Shown here piece by piece: positions 8,030 to 15,185 of a stretch of DNA of 64,000 bases. Source of the stretch: Halorubrum ezzemoulense DSM 17463 (GTDB lineage: Archaea; Halobacteriota; Halobacteria; Halobacteriales; Haloferacaceae). The translations under genes were made by a program, and so were the position numbers. The stretch covers positions 1-64,000 of the forward strand of contig NZ_NEDJ01000009.1 of NCBI RefSeq assembly GCF_002114285.1, read 5' to 3'. Positions within the stretch are counted from its first letter, which is position 1. The number at the start of each line of letters is the position of its first letter. A model generated the notes under the pieces. The model was not told the DNA's origin. It worked only from the letters and a program-made list of their open reading frames with translations, and searched no databases.

Positions 8030-9373
8030 CTACTCGGCGTACTCGTACTGGCGCTCGTTCATCCGCCCCCAGCCGGTGAAGACGAACTCCCCGTCGGGCT
8101 GGGTGAACTCCTCGACCTCGCGCCCGAGGTCGGCGTCGTACTCGTGGACGTCGTGGACGTCCTCGTACTCCTCCCACGTCAGGTCGTAGCGGGCGTCGAG
8201 CTGGTCGTCGATGTCGAGCCTCTCGATCTCGGCGCGCCACCCCTCTCGGATCGTCTCGGCGTGGATCTCGGCCTGCGCGCCCGAGCCGTAGGAAGCGACG
8301 AGCAGCGTGTCGCCGACGAACTCGCGGTCGCGGGTCAGGGCGTCTCGGAGGGCGCTCACGCGGGCAATGTGGACCGAACTGGTGTACCAGTTGCCGACCT
8401 CGCGAGAGAGGCCGAGCGTCGGCTCGACTGCCGTGTCGTACCACGTCTGGTACTGCTCGGTGGTCTTTAACTCGTCCATGTACCCGCGGATCGCCTCCTC
8501 GTAGGCCTCCCGGTCGTCGTACTCGCCTTCGCGGGGCTGGCGGCCGATCTCGTCGGCGAGCGCGTCCTCGTGTGCTGTATCGCGGATGACGTGACGGTAG
8601 GCGAGGAGCGCCGCCTTCCGGACCATGCCGGGGAACGGCGTATGGAACGGCGCGTACGCGAAGGCTTCCAGCTCGATGTCGTCCGTGACGGACTCGTAGT
8701 CTTCGAGGGCCTCGCGCATCCGGGAGAGGTACACCTGGACCGACCGCTTCCCGTCGACGCTGGGGAACTGCTGGTTCGGCTTGAGGAAGTCAGTCTCGTC
8801 CTTCGAGCCGTACCCCTGATCCGTCGAGAGCTCGACGATCGAAGGGTCCTCGTCGATCAGCATCGCGACGGCGCCGGCGCCCTGCGTCGCCTCGCCGGGG
8901 TCACCGCGAGCGTACAGCGCCGTGTCCGTGGTGATGACGAGCGCGGGGCGGTCGCGGTTCCGGCCGGCGCGAATCCAGTTGTACGCGTCGTCAATGGCCT
9001 GCGTTCCGGCGAGGCAGGCGAACTTGCGCTCGCCCTTGTTGGCGTGGGTGAAGTCGCCGTCGTACACCTGTTCGAGGCAGCCGGCGATATACGTCGACAC
9101 GGGCTTCGAGTGGTCGAACGCCGACTCGGTGGCGACGTCGATCCGGCCGACGTCCTCGGGTTCGAGCCCTTTCCGGTCCATCAGCCCCTTCGCGGCGTTC
9201 GCGCCCATCGTGACGATGTCCTCGTACACGTCGGGGAACGAGGAGTTAGTGAGCCCGAGCCCCTTCGTGTACTTCTCGGGGTCGTCGCCCTTCTCCGGCG
9301 CGAACGTGCCCGGCAGGTCGAGTTTGAGCTTCCCGGTCCAGATCTCGATGCCGTCGATCCCGACTGCGGTCAT
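8030..9373 (-). CDS. hmgB: Hydroxymethylglutaryl-CoA synthase
   Basis: The 447-aa enzyme condenses acetyl-CoA and acetoacetyl-CoA to HMG-CoA, the second step of the mevalonate route to archaeal isoprenoid lipids. The thiolase-fold active site is visible: Glu83 (ATESAFDHSKP), catalytic Cys120 (KFACLAGTQA) and the later FHTPFPGMV segment with the substrate-binding His. The GNWYTSSVHIARV and ASYGSGAQAE segments are typical of the family. It lies between S19e and a pilin-like gene, all on the minus strand, with more than 100 bp on each side, so it is probably transcribed alone. Homologs are similar to the bacterial mevalonate-pathway enzyme. Confidence 0.95.
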   Translation of the reverse strand: MTAVGIDGIEIWTGKLKLDLPGTFAPEKGDDPEKYTKGLGLTNSSFPDVYEDIVTMGANAAKGLMDRKGLEPEDVGRIDVATESAFDHSKPVSTYIAGCLEQVYDGDFTHANKGERKFACLAGTQAIDDAYNWIRAGRNRDRPALVITTDTALYARGDPGEATQGAGAVAMLIDEDPSIVELSTDQGYGSKDETDFLKPNQQFPSVDGKRSVQVYLSRMREALEDYESVTDDIELEAFAYAPFHTPFPGMVRKAALLAYRHVIRDTAHEDALADEIGRQPREGEYDDREAYEEAIRGYMDELKTTEQYQTWYDTAVEPTLGLSREVGNWYTSSVHIARVSALRDALTRDREFVGDTLLVASYGSGAQAEIHAETIREGWRAEIERLDIDDQLDARYDLTWEEYEDVHDVHEYDADLGREVEEFTQPDGEFVFTGWGRMNERQYEYAE

Positions 9374-9485
9374 ACACGGACGTTCATGCGGCCGGCATAT
9401 GGCTTTGTCGATGAGAAGTACGTTGATTGTGGAACACAGGCGGAGACTCTAGCGAGGAAGCGGGATGCGAGCGCGGCGATCGGCC

Positions 9486-11039
9486 TCAGTCCTCGTCACC
9501 GGCTTCAACGGTCGGATCGGGAGCGAACCACGCGCCGTCGGTCGTGACGGTTCCGCCGTCAGACGCGATCGCGATCGCGCCGTCGGATCCGAGCGCGGTC
9601 GCCTGGGCGCTGAACACGCCGTTCGTGAGGTCGATATCGTCCGCGGCGGACAGGTCGACGTCGCCGGGAGCCACGAGCGCCGTAGTGGTGACCGTAGCCC
9701 CGCGGGCGGCGATTCGGCCGCCCGAGTCGATATCGATGTCGCCGCCGGACAGACCGAGCCAGCCGGTGAACGAGGCGTCTATCCTCGCGCCAGCGATTGA
9801 GACATCCCCGTCCGCGTCAAGGTCGACCGACTCCGCCGACAGCAAGACCCCATCTCGAACCGTGATGCGGTCGGCCTCAGCAGAGAATTCCCCACGGATC
9901 TCTGCGTCGTCAAAGATGACGAGGTGGCCGTCGAACTCACCGCGATCCGCCAACTCCGCCGCAGAGAACGTCTCGTCGGCGGTCCCGTCCCCGTCACGGT
10001 CGACGTACGCGACGCCGTCGCTCTCGGGAGCAAGCACTTCGACGGTCGTCGTCGCCGTGTCGTTCTCGCTCGCGACCGCGAGTTCGACCGTTCCGACGTC
10101 CGTCGGGTCGGGACGCCACGTGATGGAGAGCTCTCGCCGCTCGCCGCCGGGGAGCGTGAGTGGCTCTGACTCGACGACAGCGCCGGCCACGGAAAACTCG
10201 ATCCGCTGGGTCCCCTCCTCGTCGCCGACGTTCTCGACGGTCGCGTTCACGGTGACCGGCTCGGTGCCGACGACGCGAGCCTCGGTATCGTCGATCCGGA
10301 CCTCGAACTCGGCGGGTTCGATGGGATCGAGCGTGACGTTGACAGTCTTCGTCCGGTTAGCTTCGACGGTGACGGACCGTGTCACCGCGAGGAAACCGGG
10401 CGCGGTCACTGAGAGGTCGTACTCGCCCGGTGCGAGCCCGTCGATCCGATATCCCCCACCGGATCCGGTCCGGGTCTCGGCGACGCGACCGGCGCCGTCG
10501 ACGACGACCGTCGCGCCCGAGAGGGGAGTGGCCACCTGCCGAAGTCCGAGCGACGCACCCGAGGCGACCCGCATCGACCTCGCGCCGGGGCCGAGGACGG
10601 TCCCCTCGATCGCGCCGGTCTCGACGCTCGGTTCGGGCGCCGGCGTCAGCGTCGCCCGCTCGATCTCCCCGCCCGAACCGTCGTGGTAGAGCCGGACCTC
10701 GTTCGACGCGTTCGCGACGAGCGCGTCCGAAAACGTGCGGCGGTCGCCCGGACCGAACTCGCCCGGCGGGGGCGCGAACGGGTAGCGAGTCGCGTTGCCG
10801 TCCGTCCTGACGACGACCGTCAGCTCGTCGTTCGGGAGCGCGTCGCCTCCCAAGTGGTCGACCCGGAGGTCGCTCCCGTCCGCGCTCAAGTCCGCGGAGA
10901 CGACAACCTCGTCGACGTTAGATCCTACGCCGCCGACGTAGGCAACCCCGATCGCGCTGGCGCTCACGACGAAGACGGCGAGCAGGAGGATGATTCCGAC
11001 CGTCTCGGACTGAGCGCGGGCGGTTGCGGGGCGAGGCAT
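9486..11039 (-). CDS. Pilin-like secreted multidomain protein (possible adhesin)
   Basis: The 517-aa product begins with a class III signal peptide: the processing site lies between Ala9 and Gln10 (ARA/QSETVG), followed by a hydrophobic helix to about residue 35, as in archaeal type IV pilins. Beyond it come a beta domain, a carboxypeptidase-regulatory-like domain (about 143-220, with GSGGGYRIDGLAPGEYDL), a CARDB/Ig-like domain (about 222-325) and a C-terminal region (345-517). In that last region, short strands repeat in the pattern (A/S)xSVDLDADGDVSI, which looks like a beta-solenoid. Most pilins are below 200 residues, so this is unusually long and may act as a minor pilin or adhesin. A TATA-like AATAAAATA lies at about 11076-11084 on the minus strand. 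Confidence 0.8.
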   Translation of the reverse strand: MPRPATARAQSETVGIILLLAVFVVSASAIGVAYVGGVGSNVDEVVVSADLSADGSDLRVDHLGGDALPNDELTVVVRTDGNATRYPFAPPPGEFGPGDRRTFSDALVANASNEVRLYHDGSGGEIERATLTPAPEPSVETGAIEGTVLGPGARSMRVASGASLGLRQVATPLSGATVVVDGAGRVAETRTGSGGGYRIDGLAPGEYDLSVTAPGFLAVTRSVTVEANRTKTVNVTLDPIEPAEFEVRIDDTEARVVGTEPVTVNATVENVGDEEGTQRIEFSVAGAVVESEPLTLPGGERRELSITWRPDPTDVGTVELAVASENDTATTTVEVLAPESDGVAYVDRDGDGTADETFSAAELADRGEFDGHLVIFDDAEIRGEFSAEADRITVRDGVLLSAESVDLDADGDVSIAGARIDASFTGWLGLSGGDIDIDSGGRIAARGATVTTTALVAPGDVDLSAADDIDLTNGVFSAQATALGSDGAIAIASDGGTVTTDGAWFAPDPTVEAGDED

Positions 11040-11498
11040 AGAGAGAACAGTCAGGTCAACTATTTCCGGTGCGGTATTTTATTATGCGGTCGCAGATATC
11101 AACAGCGATAAGCGTAGAAACTGAGACTTACTGCTACCCAACTAGCCGTTGGTAGCCCACTGAGAGTTCATCGCTGTTCCGGCGTGCCTCGTATCAGACT
11201 GTGACGTTCTGTTGGAATCGATTCTTTTCAGATCGAGAGAGGTATCTGAGTCCTATTCAGTCAGTGTTCGCGAACCGAGTTTGGTGTCGACTTCCTGCTA
11301 AATAACGATTTGATCCCAGCCAATTTATTTCAAGATCAGCCGTTTTTACGCATAGTCTCAGCTACTCGGTTAGATCTTAATACCGCGTTCTTTACCGCGG
11401 TCGCAATTGATCGCTCGTGAACTTGAATTACCTTTTGATAAAATACGTCGGTCATGGAGAGATGGCCCGATATAATCCCGTCAGCTGAGGCCGTTCGG
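11040..11498. other. Low-GC intergenic stretch between two pilin-like genes
   Basis: No convincing gene is found in these 459 bp. GC is far below the surroundings: 11221-11280 has 27 G+C of 60, while 12361-12420 has 43 of 60. It contains an imperfect hairpin near 11134-11157 (CTACCCAAC ... GTTGGTAG) and several stop codons in all frames. The low GC continues into the 3' part of the gene that ends at 11499. This suggests acquired or decayed DNA. Confidence 0.6.
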
Positions 11499-13343
11499 TT
11501 AGAGGGTCAGCAGGAATGTCTTACTGCTCCCATCACTAAATTGGAGAGTTAGTTCGACGTTTGCCTTGTTCATGTTCGCGTTCTGGTTACTGTCCCTGAA
11601 CTGGCCGAGCCGGACGTCCGCGCTGTTTCCGCCCGTGATCTGGAGCGTAGGGCTCAGCGTCGCCGTAGTGCCGACATCAATTTGCCCGCTGACTAACGTG
11701 GTGTCAGTTCCAGCATTGACGAACGTGTCACCTTCGGTGTCTTCGACGTTATCGACATCGGTATTCCCTGTGTTGGTCTCAACCGACTCAACTGTGATGT
11801 CGGTTATTTCGATGCTTTGTGTGTCCGGACCGGACGATCCGATGGTGAACGTGACATCGTTGTTTCCACCCGCCGTGTCTTCTCCGGTTACAGTCGTGCG
11901 GTCGGCCATCGTTCCTTGACCGCTCTCGATGACTCGCACCAGGAGTCTATCGACATCGTCACCCGCTGCTGCGTACACGTGGAATTCATCACCGACGTCC
12001 GCGTTGTTCGGGGAGAAGACGAGGGTGTCAGAGCCGTCGTGTTCTGGAGATGATAGTGGGTTCAAACTCGGAGAGCCCCCGTTTTGTAGCGGTGCGAAAG
12101 AATAATCTATTGTGGCGTCGTTAATCAGATCCCCGCTCTGTCGGTCAAATATCTGAACTTCGAGATCCGTATCGGTGTTCTCAGTGGCGTTCACCGGCGA
12201 CGATGGTATCCACCTGACATCGAACGTCTGATTTCCGGCTGTGCCGCCGCCCTCTGACACGTCGAAGGTGACCCGCTCGTAGGTCGGCCCGCCGGTCCCG
12301 TTGATCGTCGCGATGAGGGCCTCGGTCTCGTTAACTTCGAAGAACGCGCGCCCCCCGTCGCCGGTGGTGCGGTTCGCGCCGTCGAACGCGACCGTCGCGT
12401 CGGGCACCGGGTTGTTGTACCGGTCGCGCACCTCGACTGTGACCGTCTCTCCGACCGCGGCGCTCTCGGAGCCGACCGGCACGACGTACGCCGGCTCCGT
12501 CTTTCCGGTCGCGTCGAGCGACACCTCGGAGAGCGCCAGCCGATAAGGATCCGAACCGTTCGCCAGCGTGACGTTGATCGCCTCGCCGGTCGCGTTCCGC
12601 GTTGCGGTCGCGCCCGCCGGGAGCGCACCATTCCAGCGCTCCGCGAGGGCGGAGGCGTTCCCGACCGCGGTCGGGAGTTCGAGGGTGATCTGCCCGCCTC
12701 TCGGTTCGAGCGGAACCGTGGTGTCGCTCGCGGAGACGGCGCGCGGGTCGACGCTACGCGGAACGACGCCGGTTTCCGACACCGAGCCGCTCAGCGCGGT
12801 CAGCGAGATCCGCTCCTCGGAGACGACCGTCTGGCCGGTCCGGAGCAGGACCGCGTCGTCGAACTCGGCGGCGACGACGGAGTGCTCGTAGACGAGTTCG
12901 GGGGCGCCGTCGAACTCGTTGTACTCCGCGTCGTAGCGGAGCGAGCGCGTCTCGAACGAGGGACTCGTGTTCCAGAAGTCGCGGGCGTTCTGGTGGGCGC
13001 CGTCTCCGACCGTCGCGTTCAAGACCCGTATCGGCCCCGTCGGCTCCGTTTCGAGCGACCCCGACACGGGCGGCGGGTTGATGAAGAACGTCCGGGCCGG
13101 GTACCGCGTGCCGAGGCGGACCTGCGTCGACCCGGTCGAGCCCGTCGAACCGGCGCGGAGGACGTCGTTGCGGAGGTCGCCGAAGTCGTCCTCGACCTGC
13201 TGGCTGTGTTCGAACTCGACGTTCGCGTTCTCCGTCGGGACGACTTGAATCTGGAAGATTCCGAGCGCAACGATCAGGAACCCGAACAGGATCACCGTCC
13301 CGACCACGACCGACTGGCCTCGACGGTCGCGACTGAATCGCAT
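11499..13343 (-). CDS. Large pilin-like secreted protein with Ig-like domains
   Basis: The 614-aa product starts at the ATG at 13343, where a class III signal peptide is complete (RDRRG/QSVVVG, cleavage after Gly9) and is followed by a hydrophobic helix (VILFGFLIVALGIFQI). The extracellular part has repeated beta domains. A Big-type domain lies around residues 278-345 (VTVEVRDRYNNPVPDATVAF), with a second region around 360-480 and a Thr/Asn/Asp-rich C-terminal domain (about 490-614) with many N-x-T sites. The coding sequence is a mosaic: the 5' two-thirds is GC-rich like its neighbours, the 3' third (about 11499-12180) is low in GC. An upstream in-frame extension to 13532 encodes only the tandem repeat at 13431-13526 and is rejected. 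It is likely a surface filament or adhesion protein of unknown partner. Confidence 0.8.
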   Translation of the reverse strand: MRFSRDRRGQSVVVGTVILFGFLIVALGIFQIQVVPTENANVEFEHSQQVEDDFGDLRNDVLRAGSTGSTGSTQVRLGTRYPARTFFINPPPVSGSLETEPTGPIRVLNATVGDGAHQNARDFWNTSPSFETRSLRYDAEYNEFDGAPELVYEHSVVAAEFDDAVLLRTGQTVVSEERISLTALSGSVSETGVVPRSVDPRAVSASDTTVPLEPRGGQITLELPTAVGNASALAERWNGALPAGATATRNATGEAINVTLANGSDPYRLALSEVSLDATGKTEPAYVVPVGSESAAVGETVTVEVRDRYNNPVPDATVAFDGANRTTGDGGRAFFEVNETEALIATINGTGGPTYERVTFDVSEGGGTAGNQTFDVRWIPSSPVNATENTDTDLEVQIFDRQSGDLINDATIDYSFAPLQNGGSPSLNPLSSPEHDGSDTLVFSPNNADVGDEFHVYAAAGDDVDRLLVRVIESGQGTMADRTTVTGEDTAGGNNDVTFTIGSSGPDTQSIEITDITVESVETNTGNTDVDNVEDTEGDTFVNAGTDTTLVSGQIDVGTTATLSPTLQITGGNSADVRLGQFRDSNQNANMNKANVELTLQFSDGSSKTFLLTL

Positions 13344-13366
13344 TGTGCGGTGTCGACGCCGAGCGG

Positions 13367-13375
13367 GTATAAAAG
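13367..13375 (-). promoter_or_regulatory. TATA-like box of the large pilin-like gene
   Basis: On the minus strand CTTTTATAC lies 24-32 bp before the ATG at 13343. This is the expected position for a leaderless transcript. It also supports 13343 as the true start. Confidence 0.6.
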
Positions 13376-13430
13376 TCTCCGTCGACCTCTCAGTCACGAT
13401 ACTCGGACGACAACTGCGGAGACCGGGGAT

Positions 13431-13526
13431 CATCCGCCCGTCCGTCGCTCGGTTCATCCGTTCGCCCGTCGTTCGGTTCATCCGTTCGCCCGTCGTTCGG
13501 TTCATCCGCCCGTCCGTCGCTCGGTC
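13431..13526. repeat. Four tandem 24-bp units
   Basis: Units begin with CATCCG at 13431, 13455, 13479 and 13503. The two inner units are identical to each other. The two outer units resemble each other more than the inner ones (CCGTCGCTCGG in place of CCGTCGTTCGG). The fourth unit encodes the last residues and stop of the 63-aa membrane protein on the minus strand, so the array looks like serial duplication of that gene's 3' end. It lies upstream of the pilin-like promoter at 13367. Confidence 0.9.
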
Positions 13527-13693
13527 AGCCACGCCGACCCGACCGCCACGACGCCAGCGAACCCGCCGAGCAACACCGCCTGCGTCCAGTTGAAGCCAAG
13601 CAGCGTCCCGGCGACGAGTGTCACGAGGAGGAACGCGACGGTGAGCGCACCGAGCGTCGAACCGAAACCGGCGGAGGCGTCAGCGTCGGTCAT
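13502..13693 (-). CDS. Small two-helix membrane protein
   Basis: The 63-aa protein has a short acidic N-terminus and two transmembrane helices (about 15-34 and 38-55, TLGALTVAFLLVTLVAGTLL and VLLGGFAGVVAVGSAWL), ending in the basic TERRTGG. The ATG at 13693 gives a compact protein; longer upstream readings run into the divergent promoter region. Its last codons and stop are the fourth unit of the 24-bp tandem array. It could share a transcript with the pilin-like gene downstream, but that gene has its own TATA box. Family unknown. Confidence 0.65.
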   Translation of the reverse strand: MTDADASAGFGSTLGALTVAFLLVTLVAGTLLGFNWTQAVLLGGFAGVVAVGSAWLTERRTGG

Positions 13694-13879
13694 AGTCGAA
13701 CGTCGCGGCCTCGGGCGATAAAACGGCCCGATCCGGTGGAGTCGGTGGTCCAGCCTGAGGGGGACCGCGGCCGTTCGATCGCTGTTGTAAATCGCATAGC
13801 GCGATATCAAATGTGTTTGCGGCGTGATCCCCGCCCGCCGACCGGTCCGTTTTTGCGCGCGGCCGCTGTTGCGGCGCGT

Positions 13880-14605
13880 ATGGCGAAACAGCCGCACCTG
13901 CTGGTCGAGGAGGGCGATGTCCACGAGATCGCGGTCATCCCGGGCGATCCGGGTCGCGTCGACCGGATCGCCGACCTGTGTGACGACAGCGAGGTCGTCG
14001 CGCAGAACCGCGAGTACAAAGTCGTCAACGCGACCTACGACGGGGTCGACCTCACGATCTGCTCGACCGGGATCGGCTGCCCGTCGGCCGCCATCGCCGT
14101 GGAGGAGCTCTCGCGGGTCGGCGTGGAGACGTTCGTCCGGTGTGGCACCTGCGGCGCGCTCCAGCCGGAGATGGAGGTCGGCGACATGGTCGTCGCGACG
14201 GGCGCGGCCAAGGAGGAGGGGACGAGCAAGCGGTACGAGTCGGCGAACTACCCGGCGGTCCCGGACTACGACGTACTCACCGGCTTGGTCGATGCGGCCG
14301 AGGACAACGACGAGGAGATCCACGTCGGCCCCATCGTCTCGGACGACGCGTTCTACAACGAGGACGACGAGTACGTCGAGGACTGGAACGACGCGAACCT
14401 GCTCGCGATCGAGATGGAGGCGGCGACCGTCTTCTCGCTCGCGCGGCGCAAGGGGCTCGCGGCGGGCGCCATCTGTACGGTGGACGGTAACCTCGTCGCG
14501 GGCACGCAGAAGGGGGCAGACTCCGACGACGAACTACCGGAGAAGGCGAAGGACAACGTCGAGCGCGCGATCCGGATCACGCTGAACGCGATCACCTCGC
14601 TGTAA
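13880..14605 (+). CDS. udp: Nucleoside (uridine-type) phosphorylase
   Basis: The 241-aa protein is a full-length member of the purine/uridine phosphorylase (PNP/UDP) family. It has VIPGDPGRVDRIADL near residue 19 (phosphate binding), STGIGCPSAAIAVEEL near 63, and AIEMEAATVFSLARR near 180 carrying the Glu-Met-Glu ribose-binding motif. Members cleave nucleosides with phosphate to a base and ribose-1-phosphate, for salvage or for pentose degradation in archaea. Base preference cannot be fixed from sequence alone; uridine is the usual annotation. The ATG at 13880 gives the conserved start MAKQPHLLV. It converges with the UPF0179 gene. Confidence 0.9.
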   Translation: MAKQPHLLVEEGDVHEIAVIPGDPGRVDRIADLCDDSEVVAQNREYKVVNATYDGVDLTICSTGIGCPSAAIAVEELSRVGVETFVRCGTCGALQPEMEVGDMVVATGAAKEEGTSKRYESANYPAVPDYDVLTGLVDAAEDNDEEIHVGPIVSDDAFYNEDDEYVEDWNDANLLAIEMEAATVFSLARRKGLAAGAICTVDGNLVAGTQKGADSDDELPEKAKDNVERAIRITLNAITSL

Positions 14606-14632
14606 GCGAAGGGAGCGGCCCCGCGGCCGGAC

Positions 14633-15079
14633 TCACTCCTCCGCGCGGAACTCCACGAGCGTCAGGTCGCGGTCGAGCGCGCACGTCTCGTGCGGGGGGT
14701 CGCCGAGCACCTGATCGATGACGCGCTCCTCGTCGAAGTCGGCGCCGTCGGGGACGCAGTAGCCGTGGCTCGGGCACTCGGTGTGCGGGCAGGGACCGGC
14801 GAGCGACGCCTTGCTCCCGGCGTACGCGCGCTTCGACGGGACGTTCGCCGGGACCGACGCGGGCTCGACCTCGACCGCGCGGACGCCCGCGTCGTGGACG
14901 GCGCAGTCGAGCGTCTGGGCGTTCTCGCGGATGTCTGTCACCCGGTACCGCTTCCCCTCGGTGAGGTTGAGACACTGGCCGCGGTAGGGACACCCTTCGC
15001 AGCCGGCCGATTCCCCTTCGTAGACGAACTCGCGGCCCACGTCCGCGAGCCGAGTCCCGATGAGCGTGACCGTGGTCAT
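14633..15079 (-). CDS. UPF0179 family cysteine-rich protein
   Basis: This 148-aa archaeal protein has Cys clusters that suggest bound metal: CEGCPYRGQC near residue 27, and CPHTECPSHGYC near 97, followed by another Cys in HETCAL. The family is widespread in Euryarchaeota and uncharacterised. It is transcribed head-to-head with tmcA (106 bp between starts), which could mean a shared regulatory region. The start at 15079 gives the conserved MTTVTLIGTRLA; longer readings overlap the divergent promoter. Confidence 0.85.
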   Translation of the reverse strand: MTTVTLIGTRLADVGREFVYEGESAGCEGCPYRGQCLNLTEGKRYRVTDIRENAQTLDCAVHDAGVRAVEVEPASVPANVPSKRAYAGSKASLAGPCPHTECPSHGYCVPDGADFDEERVIDQVLGDPPHETCALDRDLTLVEFRAEE

Positions 15080-15185
15080 GCCGGGAGTGACGCGCCGCGC
15101 GGCCGTAAGCCTCCCGCCTTTGCCGGCGTCGCCGGAGCGTCGTGAACGAGCAACTCGCCTCGGCGACGCGCGGAGGGGAAGACAC

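Noticed and set aside
13431-13526. CRISPR array
   Set aside because: Units are directly adjacent without spacers, only four in number, and no cas gene is present.
13344-13532. Start of the large pilin-like protein upstream, with MNRTTGER repeats
   Set aside because: It would place the signal peptide inside the protein. A TATA box at 13367-13375 fits the start at 13343.
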